A DNA stretch of 64,000 nucleotides from JABMNT01 sp048262655 (lineage in GTDB: Bacteria > Pseudomonadota > Alphaproteobacteria > Rhodospirillales > Casp-alpha2). Position numbers and translations under genes: made by a program. Below, one piece after another: positions 1-7,529 of this stretch (position 1 is its first letter; each line of letters opens with the position of its first letter). The DNA lies in assembly GCA_048262655.1 (NCBI GenBank), contig JBLXEY010000003.1, forward strand, positions 124,001 through 188,000. Reading direction: 5' to 3'. Under the pieces are notes generated by a model. The model ran no database searches. It was given only the letters and a program-made list of their open reading frames with translations, and had not been told where the DNA came from.

Positions 1-482
1 AAAAGGGTGCCAAGGTTATTGTTCGCAAAGGTATAACCAGGATCAATCATTATGGCTTTATGATAACTGGCAGCAGCTTCCTGTCTCTTGCCCGTCGCGG
101 CAAATGTCAGGCCCAAATTATAGTAGGCCTTTGCAAAATCTTTCCGTAGATCTAACGCCGCCATAAAACACTGAATTGCTTCTCCATAATTCGACGACCC
201 ATGCAGCGCGATCCCAAGATTTAAATGAGTCTCGGCCACATCAGGCTTTATCTCTATGGCGCACTTGATTAGTGGCACCGCTTCATCAAACCGGGCCGAC
301 TGTAACGCCATAATTCCGAGCAGATGCAAAACGGTCGCGTGGTCGGGATCAACAGCCAGAATCTCGCGACAGGTCACGGTTGCTTCGGTGACCATACCCG
401 CTGAATGCTGGCGTAACGCTTCTTCTACTTTATTTTGTAAATTAAGGCCTTCGGTCTCTGATGTTTTGGTACTCTCGTTCAC
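1..482 (-). CDS. TPR-repeat protein, 3' part cut off by the window edge
   Basis: Reading the minus strand from a GTG at 482 gives an open frame to base 1. It encodes tandem tetratricopeptide repeats, with phrases such as AETHLNLGIALH, AKAYYNLGLTFAATGK and EAAASYHKAIMIDPGY that fit the TPR consensus. TPR arrays are protein-interaction scaffolds; the C-terminal part, which would name a family (for example a glycosyl- or sulfotransferase fusion), lies outside. A purine-rich GAGGGG tract precedes the GTG. Another in-frame GTG lies three codons upstream (491), so the start is uncertain. The gene follows dnaQ in the same direction after about 75 bases. Confidence 0.7.
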   Translation of the reverse strand, partial: MNESTKTSETEGLNLQNKVEEALRQHSAGMVTEATVTCREILAVDPDHATVLHLLGIMALQSARFDEAVPLIKCAIEIKPDVAETHLNLGIALHGSSNYGEAIQCFMAALDLRKDFAKAYYNLGLTFAATGKRQEAAASYHKAIMIDPGYTFANNNLGTL

Positions 483-559
483 CTTTCGCACCCCCCTCAG
501 AACCCACCGGACGAAACACCACTTTCAACTTCATTCGGCCCTATAATTAAAAACCTGCA

Positions 560-1249
560 TCAGGTCGAATGCGTCGTCGACCTCCATAGCGGGTCAGATA
601 ATTTTTCAAGAAAAGCTTCGTGCCGCGCCAGTTCTTCGGCGGATGCTGAATGTTTACGTACAGGCCGCTCGACAGAAACCATTTCATCTTGCGTTCCCTC
701 TTGCTCGACACGATTCCCAGAGAGGCCCAAGTCTGTTTGTCGACCACCAATTAATTCAAGATAAACGTCGGCCAGAAGGCGGGCATCAAGCAGCGCCCCG
801 TGCAATTCCCGGTTTGAATTGTCTATTCCAAACCGACGACACAACGCATCCAGGTTCGCCGGTGCGCCCGGGAACTTTTTACGTGCCATTCGAACGGTAT
901 CAATGGCACTTTCCATGGGCAACTTCGCCAGATTCAACTTAGAAAGTTCCGCATTGATAAAACCCATATCGAACTCTGCGTTGTGTATGACCAAAGTCGC
1001 ACCCTCGACAAACTCCACAAAGGCGCTGGCTATATCTGCAAACACCGGATGACCCGATAGAAACTCCACCGACAAGCCGTGTACGCGGAAGGCCTCTTCC
1101 GGCATATCCCGTTCGGGATTAATGTACTGGTGATACGTCCGGTTTGTCGGAATGTGATTGATTAGCTCTACGCAACCAATCTCGACAATGCGATGACCAG
1201 ACTTTGGGTCCAGGCCAGTTGTTTCGGTATCAAGTACAATTTCACGCAT
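560..1249 (-). CDS. dnaQ: DNA polymerase III epsilon subunit (3'-5' proofreading exonuclease)
   Basis: DEDDh exonuclease that proofreads for the replicative polymerase. Visible motifs are Exo I LDTETTGLD (D7, E9), Exo II HNAEFDMGF (D94) and Exo III ELHGALLDARLLAD (H150, D155), all in the expected order. At 229 residues it has the normal epsilon length, including a C-terminal tail that in the family binds the alpha subunit. It is the last clearly assigned gene of the leftward series ppsR-maf-aroE-coaE-dnaQ, 49 bases after coaE. A dnaQ close to coaE and aroE beside the origin is usual in Alphaproteobacteria. Confidence 0.95.
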   Translation of the reverse strand: MREIVLDTETTGLDPKSGHRIVEIGCVELINHIPTNRTYHQYINPERDMPEEAFRVHGLSVEFLSGHPVFADIASAFVEFVEGATLVIHNAEFDMGFINAELSKLNLAKLPMESAIDTVRMARKKFPGAPANLDALCRRFGIDNSNRELHGALLDARLLADVYLELIGGRQTDLGLSGNRVEQEGTQDEMVSVERPVRKHSASAEELARHEAFLEKLSDPLWRSTTHST

Positions 1250-1298
1250 CTATAATCCTTTGACAGCGATAGCGAGCTACCACGATAAAACCGAACAT

Positions 1299-1934
1299 TT
1301 AACCCCGCACCAATGCCCACCGTTTCAGCGGCCAATGACGGGGTTTCTTACAACGGACAATATCAACAATGTGCCGGATTGTCCGCCGACTCTCAAGGCG
1401 ACCTAATCCCGTGCGAATGATAAAGTCGGCCTTTCTGCGTTTTACCGCATCTGGTACCTGTTTTTTGACAATTTGATTAAATTTCTCTTCTGTCATCCCG
1501 GCCCGTCTGAGGACACGCGCCCGCTGAACGAAGTCCGGTGCTGTCACGACACAAACAAAATCACAGGATGCCTCACCCTGGGTTTCAAATAGCAGAGGCA
1601 CATCAAGAACAACAAGTTTGTCGTGTCTTCGCGCCGCAAGCGATAGAAACCTCCTCTTTTCTTGCCTGACCAATGGATGAAGAATGCCTTCTAGTCGCGT
1701 TAAAGCGTCCTTGTTGGCGAAGACTAGATCACCAAGCTTTCGCCGATTTATCCCCGTCTGATCCATCGCTTCGGGAAACGCATTGGCAATTTCTGTATAG
1801 GCCGGTCCTTTTGGTGCCATCACTTTATGAACACTGGCATCGGCATCGTGTACCGCAATTCCCAAAGACCGGAAATCATTAGCGGCCGTCGACTTGCCCA
1901 TCCCGATCGATCCTGTAAGGCCAAGGATAATCAT
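1299..1934 (-). CDS. coaE: dephospho-CoA kinase
   Basis: Catalyses the last step of coenzyme A synthesis, phosphorylating the 3'-hydroxyl of dephospho-CoA with ATP. The N-terminus has the P-loop GLTGSIGMGKST (residues 5-16), followed by the family's DADASVHK and, mid-protein, VLDVPLLFET, both typical of CoaE. Length is 211 residues, normal for the family. It begins 6 bases after the aroE stop, so the two are very probably cotranscribed. Confidence 0.95.
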   Translation of the reverse strand: MIILGLTGSIGMGKSTAANDFRSLGIAVHDADASVHKVMAPKGPAYTEIANAFPEAMDQTGINRRKLGDLVFANKDALTRLEGILHPLVRQEKRRFLSLAARRHDKLVVLDVPLLFETQGEASCDFVCVVTAPDFVQRARVLRRAGMTEEKFNQIVKKQVPDAVKRRKADFIIRTGLGRLESRRTIRHIVDIVRCKKPRHWPLKRWALVRG

Positions 1935-1940
1935 ACGTTT

Positions 1941-2819
1941 CTATTTTCGCTCAGATAAATGCTTGAGAATAAGCGCCCGGAGATCCGCTGTAACCTCCGG
2001 CTTTTGACCAAACCAACCCTCAAATCCAGGGACCGCCTGATGCAACAGCATACCCAATCCGTCTATTGTTTGGAGTTTTCGCGCCTGCGCTCTCTCAAGT
2101 AATGGCGTAATTAGCGGTGTATAAACAATATCCGTAACAACCGAGGAAGCTGGCAGACGATCGATATCCAACATTAACGGCGGCTGGTTCTTCATGCCCA
2201 GTGTCGTGGTATTCACAACTAAACCAGCATCTTCCAATAGATCGTTTGCTTCTGCCCAACCGTAAGCACGAACCGGCTCACCGAGTGTTTCAGCTATATT
2301 CTGGGCCCTCTCGACAGTGCGGTTAATCACTCTGATCTTTCCGACGCCCGCGTCGATCAACGCTGCCACCACCGCCCGGGCCGCACCGCCCGCACCCAGA
2401 ACAACGCACGTTTCTCCGGCAAGCGAACGCTCTGACAGTCCCACTCTCAGGTTTTCTAAAAAGCCAAATGCATCTGTATTGGTTCCATATAAAGAGCCAT
2501 CTTCCCTGACAAATACAGTATTAACAGCCCCTATTCGTTTTGCTACCGGATCGACTGCATCGACGATCTCTAATGCTTGCTCTTTATGGGGGACGGTAAC
2601 ATTTGTGCCCGCAAACCCTAACGTCGGCAAAGCCCGCAGTGCACTCTCAAAGTTTTCGGGAGAAACAGCCAACGGTACATAAGCACCTTCTATCCCAAAC
2701 TGACGCAGCCAAAACCCATGCAGCAAAGGAGACAGTGAATGCGCAATCGGCCATCCCATGACCCCAGCCAGCTTTTGTATCTTGATATCGGTCATTGTCC
2801 TCTTTTCAAATACACCCAT
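1941..2819 (-). CDS. aroE: shikimate 5-dehydrogenase
   Basis: NADP-dependent reduction of 3-dehydroshikimate to shikimate in the aromatic amino acid pathway. Visible are the shikimate-binding GWPIAHSLSPLLHG, the catalytic-lysine region NVTVPHKEQAL, the substrate motif NTDAFGF and the nucleotide-binding loop VLGAGGAARAV. The maf stop and this ATG overlap as TAATG at 2819, which suggests translational coupling. An internal ATG at 2795 (MTDIKI), closely preceded by AAGAGG, could be the true start and would shorten the protein by eight residues. Confidence 0.95.
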   Translation of the reverse strand: MGVFEKRTMTDIKIQKLAGVMGWPIAHSLSPLLHGFWLRQFGIEGAYVPLAVSPENFESALRALPTLGFAGTNVTVPHKEQALEIVDAVDPVAKRIGAVNTVFVREDGSLYGTNTDAFGFLENLRVGLSERSLAGETCVVLGAGGAARAVVAALIDAGVGKIRVINRTVERAQNIAETLGEPVRAYGWAEANDLLEDAGLVVNTTTLGMKNQPPLMLDIDRLPASSVVTDIVYTPLITPLLERAQARKLQTIDGLGMLLHQAVPGFEGWFGQKPEVTADLRALILKHLSERK

Positions 2820-3415
2820 TAGCTATCCATCAGTTGAATTTGCCGTAAATAGTGGAACAAGGGAAGCAGTGGTAGGCCAAGAATAGAAAAATAATCGCCC
2901 TTTATATGTTCAAAAAGCTGGCTTCCCTGGCCCTCAAGTTGATAACTACCCACCGAAGACAAAATAGACCGACCTGACCTCTCAAGGTAATCATCTAAAA
3001 AGCGTTCCGAGAAATCACGCATCCTGAGTTCAGCAATATCGATATGGCTCCACTGGGTTTTCGAACCCTTTAGAATAGATAATCCATTAATCAGCCTGTG
3101 ATCGCGCCCGCGGAGTTCTAAAAGTTGGTCACGCGACGCCGCCAGTGATGTTGGTTTGTCATATATGTGCCCATCACATTCCAATATTTGATCCGCTCCA
3201 AGGACATATGAGTAGGGATACTGCCGGCTTACAGTCGCCGCTTTCGCCTCAGCCAATTGAAGCGCTAACTCTTCCGTTTTGTGTTGGGTGTTATCAAAAG
3301 ACGTTTTGATTTTATCTTCATCAACTTCTGAGGCGTGAACCATAAAGGAAACGCCGGCATTTCTCAGCAAGGCCTGACGCGCTGAACTTTGTGAAGCAAG
3401 GATAAAAGGGGGCAA
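2819..3415 (-). CDS. maf: Maf-like nucleoside triphosphate pyrophosphatase
   Basis: Maf/HAM1-fold protein that hydrolyses non-canonical or modified nucleoside triphosphates to monophosphates and pyrophosphate. The N-terminal signature ILASQSSARQALL corresponds to the Maf phosphate-binding loop, and VLGADQILECDG is the conserved acidic motif. It has 198 residues, normal length. The subfamily specificity (dTTP/UTP versus m7GTP) cannot be settled by eye. It lies 5 bases after ppsR and shares its stop with the aroE start. Confidence 0.92.
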   Translation of the reverse strand: MPPFILASQSSARQALLRNAGVSFMVHASEVDEDKIKTSFDNTQHKTEELALQLAEAKAATVSRQYPYSYVLGADQILECDGHIYDKPTSLAASRDQLLELRGRDHRLINGLSILKGSKTQWSHIDIAELRMRDFSERFLDDYLERSGRSILSSVGSYQLEGQGSQLFEHIKGDYFSILGLPLLPLFHYLRQIQLMDS

Positions 3416-3420
3416 TTTTG

Positions 3421-4239
3421 TCAGATTGACGTCTCCTCACGTTCATAAAACAATTTCAGAACTGTTGCTGCCGTTTCTTCAATAGACTTTCGGCTTACGT
3501 TAATGGTCGGCCAGTTGTTTTTTGAAAACAACCGACGGGCATCATTAATTTCTTTTGAAACCATTTCCAGATCGACATAATCCGTATTCTCATCCTGATC
3601 AATCATCCGCAAACGCTGACGTCGAATTTCAACCAATCGCTTCGGGTCTTTTGTTAATCCGACAATAAGCGGGTTTTTTGCATGGAAAATTTCTTCTGGG
3701 ATCGGGCAACCTGGGACAATAGGAATGTTCGCAGTCTTTATACCCCGATTGGCCAAATAGATACTTGTTGGCGTTTTTGACGTTCTTGAGACACCCAATA
3801 AAACAACATCCGCATCATCTATATCCCATGTTGATTGCCCATCATCATGAGCCAACGAAAATTGCATGGCTTCAATACGCGCAAAATATTCGTCATCCAA
3901 AACATGTTGCCCGCCGGGACGTGCGTGCGTTTCAGCGCCTAAATAGGTCCCCAAACCAGCGACAACAGGATCAAGAACCGGCACACATGGTAATTGGAGT
4001 CGCCGACAGCCCTCTTCGAGAATTTTACGATTTTCCTGATTAACCAGAGTAAAAATCACAAAGCCTGGTTTCTCCGCTATACTCTTAAGGACAGATTTAA
4101 CCTGCTCTGCAGAACGTACCATCATCCAGTGATGTTCCATGGGTTCGATATCTTCAAACTGAACCAATGATGCACGGGCAACGAGAATAACGGTCTCGCC
4201 AGTCGAATCAGAAACAAGATGAACGTGAAATTCTTTCAT
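3421..4239 (-). CDS. ppsR: PEP synthase / pyruvate phosphate dikinase regulatory protein (DUF299)
   Basis: Bifunctional Ser/Thr kinase and Pi-dependent phosphorylase that switches PEP synthase or PPDK off and on by phosphorylating its active-site threonine. The N-terminus FHVHLVSDSTGET and the P-loop-like GVSRTSKTPTSIYLA are diagnostic of DUF299. Length is 272 residues. Neither target enzyme is in this window. It is the first gene of the leftward operon and starts at the left edge of the putative origin; its homologue borders the origin in Caulobacter too. Confidence 0.93.
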   Translation of the reverse strand: MKEFHVHLVSDSTGETVILVARASLVQFEDIEPMEHHWMMVRSAEQVKSVLKSIAEKPGFVIFTLVNQENRKILEEGCRRLQLPCVPVLDPVVAGLGTYLGAETHARPGGQHVLDDEYFARIEAMQFSLAHDDGQSTWDIDDADVVLLGVSRTSKTPTSIYLANRGIKTANIPIVPGCPIPEEIFHAKNPLIVGLTKDPKRLVEIRRQRLRMIDQDENTDYVDLEMVSKEINDARRLFSKNNWPTINVSRKSIEETAATVLKLFYEREETSI

Positions 4240-4288
4240 AAGAGCATTTTACCTTCAAAAGAAATGCGTAAGGCTGGCTTGTATAAGA

Positions 4289-4297
4289 TGTGGATAA
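4289..4297 (-). promoter_or_regulatory. DnaA box, perfect consensus
   Basis: The plus strand reads TGTGGATAA, the exact reverse complement of TTATCCACA. It lies 50 bases upstream of the ppsR start codon, so DnaA bound here could also influence that operon. It is the only perfect box I saw in the gap. Confidence 0.75.
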
Positions 4298-4414
4298 AGG
4301 CTTGTTTCACAACGAACAACGAAAACATCCAATTTCATCATCATTTCACACGTCTGCTTATACGCACGGGACAAAATAATAAGGCCTTGGGGATGAATTA
4401 TCAGTTCCCCGTTT

Positions 4415-4440
4415 ATGAGAATCTTATCCCCGATTCTCAT
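4415..4440. repeat. 9-bp perfect inverted repeat with GANTC in both arms
   Basis: Arms ATGAGAATC (4415-4423) and GATTCTCAT (4432-4440) are exact reverse complements around the 8-base loop TTATCCCC, itself part of a DnaA-box-like 9-mer. Each arm contains one GANTC, the methylation site of CcrM in Alphaproteobacteria. The element sits in the middle of the putative origin. Confidence 0.8.
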
Positions 4441-4441
4441 C

Positions 4442-4450
4442 TTATCCAAA
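4442..4450 (+). promoter_or_regulatory. DnaA-box-like 9-mer, one mismatch
   Basis: TTATCCAAA differs from TTATCCACA only at position 8. It directly abuts the inverted repeat ending at 4440, forming a cluster with the TTATCCCC loop. Confidence 0.45.
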
Positions 4451-4481
4451 CTTAAGACAAAAGCCCAAAAGACATTGAATC

Positions 4482-4499
4482 TTAAGATACATTAACCAT
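4482..4499 (+). promoter_or_regulatory. CtrA-like site TTAA-N6-TTAACCAT
   Basis: TTAA (4482-4485) is followed after six bases by TTAACCAT (4492-4499). The CtrA consensus is TTAA-N7-TTAA, with TTAACCAT a known half-site form, so the spacing is one base short. CtrA represses the origin in Caulobacter; whether it does so here is unknown. Confidence 0.3.
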
Positions 4500-4553
4500 G
4501 TTTCACACATAATACTCACAACCGCTGGAATCGTCGGTCTTTTTAGGCTTCAC

Positions 4554-4562
4554 TGTGGATGA
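4554..4562 (-). promoter_or_regulatory. DnaA-box-like 9-mer, one mismatch
   Basis: TGTGGATGA on the plus strand is TCATCCACA on the minus strand, one base from consensus at position 2. It lies 25 bases from the next box (4588). Confidence 0.5.
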
Positions 4563-4587
4563 AAACGACCAAACCAAATAATCCCCG

Positions 4588-4596
4588 TTATCCACG
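4588..4596 (+). promoter_or_regulatory. DnaA-box-like 9-mer, one mismatch
   Basis: TTATCCACG matches the consensus in eight of nine positions (last base differs). It is the box closest to the AT-rich tract. Confidence 0.55.
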
Positions 4597-4615
4597 CTAC
4601 AACTACTACAACATC

Positions 4616-4643
4616 CTTTTTATATATCTATTTTATTATTAAG
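4616..4643. other. AT-rich tract, candidate DNA-unwinding element
   Basis: From 4616 to 4643 only a single C interrupts a run of A and T. It lies 20 bases from the nearest DnaA-like box and about 40 bases before hemE, the arrangement expected of an unwinding element. It may also supply hemE promoter sequence; no clear -35/-10 pair was identified. Confidence 0.45.
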
Positions 4644-4682
4644 AGGGGTTGGGAATAACTTTGAAAATAGGGCAAAAACCAT

Positions 4683-5729
4683 ATGTCTGAACAGAAAACG
4701 AAAAAGCTGATCCGAGCCCTGAATGGAGAGGTTCAGACAACTCCGCCTTTTTGGTTTATGCGCCAGGCAGGTCGCTATCTTCCAGAATATCGAGAAATCA
4801 GGTCGACAGCAAAAAACTTTCTGAATTTCTGTTATACACCTGATCTGGCAGTTGAGGTCACCTTACAACCGCTACGTCGTCTCCATACCGATGCGGCAAT
4901 TATGTTTTCAGATATTTTGGTTATCCCAGACGCCCTTGGTCAGGATGTGGCTTTCAAACAAGGGGAAGGCCCCGTTCTGGATCCCGTTCGGAATTTGCAG
5001 CAGATCGCCGCCTTAAATACAGGTAGACTGCATGACCATTTAAGCCCTGTTTATGAAATTCTCTCTCGCCTTTCTCAGGAGATACCTGAAACCACATCTC
5101 TCATTGGGTTCGCAGGGGCGCCCTGGACATTGGCGATCTATATGGTGGAAGGTCGTGGAGGCACCGAATGTGGTACCGCGCGCATGTGGGATTATCGAGA
5201 TCCTGAGGGATTTAAAAAACTGATGGATCTCTTGGTTGATGCGGTAAGTCTATATCTTATTCAACAAGTCAAAGCGGGTGCGGAAGCTCTTCAACTTTTT
5301 GACAGTTGGTCCGGGGTCTTATCGGAGGATCAGTTTAGACGTCTTGTTATTGAGCCAAACAAACAGATCGTAGAGCGCGTCCGCGCTGTCCATCCAACAA
5401 TTCCCTTTATTGGTTTTCCTCGAAATGCGGGAAGTAAATATGAAGTCTTTGCAAAAGAAACCGGGATGAACGGGATTAGTATCGATCACTCAGTCGGTTT
5501 GGAATGGGCGCGCGATCATCTTCAGCCTCATGTTTGTGTTCAGGGTAATCTCGACAATCATGCCTTGATTGTTGGTGGTGATGCGTTGGATCAAGCCGTT
5601 CACAATATCCTGACTACCCTGTCAGACGGGCCGTTTATATTTAATCTGGGTCATGGAATATTGCCGCAAACGCCACCAGAAAATGTAGAACGTGTTTCAG
5701 AACTTGTGCGAAACTGGAAAGGAACCTGA
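4683..5729 (+). CDS. hemE: uroporphyrinogen III decarboxylase
   Basis: Decarboxylates the four acetate side chains of uroporphyrinogen III to give coproporphyrinogen III in heme synthesis. The N-terminal signature PPFWFMRQAGRYLPEYRE (about residues 21-38) is the classic HemE motif, and IGFAGAPWTLAIYMVEG is the second conserved block. Length 348 residues is normal. It opens the rightward heme cluster, with hemH starting four bases after its stop. No strong Shine-Dalgarno sequence is seen directly before the ATG. Confidence 0.96.
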   Translation: MSEQKTKKLIRALNGEVQTTPPFWFMRQAGRYLPEYREIRSTAKNFLNFCYTPDLAVEVTLQPLRRLHTDAAIMFSDILVIPDALGQDVAFKQGEGPVLDPVRNLQQIAALNTGRLHDHLSPVYEILSRLSQEIPETTSLIGFAGAPWTLAIYMVEGRGGTECGTARMWDYRDPEGFKKLMDLLVDAVSLYLIQQVKAGAEALQLFDSWSGVLSEDQFRRLVIEPNKQIVERVRAVHPTIPFIGFPRNAGSKYEVFAKETGMNGISIDHSVGLEWARDHLQPHVCVQGNLDNHALIVGGDALDQAVHNILTTLSDGPFIFNLGHGILPQTPPENVERVSELVRNWKGT

Positions 5730-5733
5730 TTAA

Positions 5734-6774
5734 ATGGCAAAACGCATTGCTGTTGTAATGTTTAATCTGGGAGGGCCTGATAGTTTACAGGCTGTCCAGC
5801 CTTTCTTGTTTAACCTGTTTTTCGATCCAGCAATCATTCGCTTGCCATTACCGTTGCGTTGGCTTTTGGCCCGATTCATATCAAAACGTCGGGCACCGAT
5901 CGCTCAGGAAATTTATAATCATATCGGTGGTAAGTCACCAATTCTAGATTTAACCAAAGAGCAAGCGGCCGCATTGGAAATGTCTCTCTCAGACGTTGGA
6001 GAGGTTAGGTGTTTTATAGCGATGCGGTATTGGCATCCCATGTCCTTGCAGGCGGCTGAACAGGTAAAAGAATTTGATCCTGAAGAAATTATTTTGTTGC
6101 CCCTCTACCCTCAGTTTTCAACTGCCACATCAGGATCTTCTTTGATCGAGTGGAACCGGGCAGCAAAATTTGTTGGTCTGAATAAAAAAACCTATGGCAT
6201 CTGCTGTTATCCGACGGATCCGGGGTGGATAGAAGCGCAAGCAAATCTAATTATCAAAAAAATGAACGAAGTGCAGGATAAAGAGAATATCCGATTGTTG
6301 TTTTCTGCCCATGGGCTGCCAAAGAAAATAGTAGATGCGGGGGATCCTTATCAGTACCAGATTGAGCAGACGGCAGATGCTGTTATGGAAAAAGTGTCTT
6401 CTCAGATTAAAGACTGGGCGGTTTGTTATCAAAGTAAAGTCGGGAGATTGGAATGGATTGGACCGTCTCTTGATGATGAGATAAATCGTGCTGCGAAAGA
6501 TGGCGTTGGGGTGATCATCGTACCAATAGCATTTGTATCCGAGCATTCAGAAACGCTAGTTGAGCTTGATATAGAATATCGTGAAATGGCTGACGATTTA
6601 AATTTAAAGGAATATCACAGGGTCGGGGCAGTAGCGACGGAACCCGCGTTTATCGATGGGTTAGCGCAGATTGTTCGTGGATCACTGAACCGGAAAATGA
6701 CCTTGAGCAGTTGCGAGCTGACTGGAAAAAGAGTGTGCCCGACGGACCATAAGGATTGTCCGTTAAAAGCCTAA
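5734..6774 (+). CDS. hemH: ferrochelatase
   Basis: Inserts ferrous iron into protoporphyrin IX, the last step of heme synthesis, at the inner face of the cytoplasmic membrane. Visible are the N-terminal VVMFNLGGPDS, the active-site histidine region LFSAHGLPKK and the acidic AFVSEHSETLVELD. The 346-residue chain ends in a cysteine-bearing tail with C327, C335 and C342. Some bacterial ferrochelatases, including that of Caulobacter, carry a [2Fe-2S] cluster held partly by C-terminal cysteines; whether these residues do so is inference. It sits between hemE and hemJ in one operon. Confidence 0.95.
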   Translation: MAKRIAVVMFNLGGPDSLQAVQPFLFNLFFDPAIIRLPLPLRWLLARFISKRRAPIAQEIYNHIGGKSPILDLTKEQAAALEMSLSDVGEVRCFIAMRYWHPMSLQAAEQVKEFDPEEIILLPLYPQFSTATSGSSLIEWNRAAKFVGLNKKTYGICCYPTDPGWIEAQANLIIKKMNEVQDKENIRLLFSAHGLPKKIVDAGDPYQYQIEQTADAVMEKVSSQIKDWAVCYQSKVGRLEWIGPSLDDEINRAAKDGVGVIIVPIAFVSEHSETLVELDIEYREMADDLNLKEYHRVGAVATEPAFIDGLAQIVRGSLNRKMTLSSCELTGKRVCPTDHKDCPLKA

Positions 6775-6788
6775 AGGAAGATACGACA

Positions 6789-7232
6789 ATGGAGTTATCA
6801 GCGGATACCTATCTTATGATAAAAGCCTGGCATATCATCGCAGTTATTTCGTGGATGGCCGGCCTGCTCTATTTGCCAAGACTATTTATCTATCATTGTG
6901 ATGCGGATATCGGGTCTGAAAGTTCTCAAACGTTCAAAGTAATGGAGCGTCGGTTGCTGCGCGCGATTATGAACCCGGCAATGATCGTTTCGCTTCTTCT
7001 GGGCCTGTTAATGGCTTTGGATCTTGGACCTGACGTATGGATTGAAACTTGGTTTATCGTAAAAGTTATTTGTCTAATTGGCTTGATAAGCATGCATATG
7101 CTAATGGCAAAGTGGCGAAAAGCTTTTGAAAAAGACCAGAATATACATTCGACAAAGTTTTTCAGGTATATGAATGAAGTGCCAACCGTTCTGATGATCA
7201 TTATTGTGATTATGGTGGTTGTTAAACCCTAA
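6789..7232 (+). CDS. hemJ: protoporphyrinogen IX oxidase, HemJ type
   Basis: Membrane enzyme that oxidises protoporphyrinogen IX to protoporphyrin IX, the step before hemH. The N-terminal YLMIKAWHIIAVISWMAGL with its conserved histidine and the following LYLPRLFIYH are typical of HemJ (UPF0093). Four hydrophobic segments can be seen. The frame is open from 6756, inside hemH, but the ATG at 6789, 14 bases after hemH and preceded by AAAGGAAG, is the better start and gives 147 residues, normal for the family. Confidence 0.92.
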   Translation: MELSADTYLMIKAWHIIAVISWMAGLLYLPRLFIYHCDADIGSESSQTFKVMERRLLRAIMNPAMIVSLLLGLLMALDLGPDVWIETWFIVKVICLIGLISMHMLMAKWRKAFEKDQNIHSTKFFRYMNEVPTVLMIIIVIMVVVKP

Positions 7233-7529
7233 TTGGCTATTTTTAACTTTGAAAGGGCCCTGTTGATCAGATAAATTATATGGAGCAGAAATCATTAATT
7301 GACTTGGTTAGCTGCTTAGGCTATGAGATCGCCACGATTAAAACATCGGTAGCGTATTCTCGCATTTAATTCCTGAATAATTTTGAGATTAATATCGTAA
7401 CTGAGGTTTCATACCTCTTATTTTTCTTAATAAATTCGCCCAAGGCGACATCCTTCCCATCATCATCGATACAGTCTTAATCTGATATGACATTTCCCAA
7501 AAAACAAAAATTGAAGCGGAACTAAGGTA
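7233..7529. other. hemJ-rho intergenic region / rho leader
   Basis: This 297-base gap is AT-rich. It contains a small hairpin followed by a U-rich run (7403-7428) and a 29-codon ATG frame (7280-7369) without a visible ribosome binding site. Rho leaders are autoregulated in several bacteria, so a regulatory leader is plausible but unproven here. The rho ATG at 7530 is preceded by a modest AAGG. Confidence 0.4.
7403..7428 (+). terminator. small hairpin with U-rich tail in the rho leader
   Basis: GAGGT (7403-7407) and ACCTC (7413-7417) pair around a TTCAT loop and are followed by TTATTTTTCTT. The stem is only 5 bp, so this is at best a weak intrinsic terminator for the heme operon or an attenuator for rho. 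Confidence 0.35.

Larger units (their letters stand above)
4240..4682. other. putative chromosomal replication origin (oriC), ppsR-hemE intergenic region
   Basis: This 443-base gap encodes no credible protein. It holds one perfect DnaA box (TTATCCACA, minus strand, 4289-4297), three one-mismatch boxes, a degenerate TTATCCCCG in the loop of a 9-bp inverted repeat, four GANTC sites (4419, 4432, 4477, 4528) and an AT-rich tract (about 4616-4643) next to hemE. Genes on the two sides diverge and would be read with the forks. Established knowledge: the Caulobacter origin lies between hemE and a DUF299-type gene. The origin call is inference from that synteny plus the visible boxes. Confidence 0.8.

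Noticed and set aside
7280..7369. 29-codon ATG frame in the rho leader as a leader peptide
   Set aside because: No ribosome binding site is visible and there is no run of regulatory codons; I mention it only as part of the leader.
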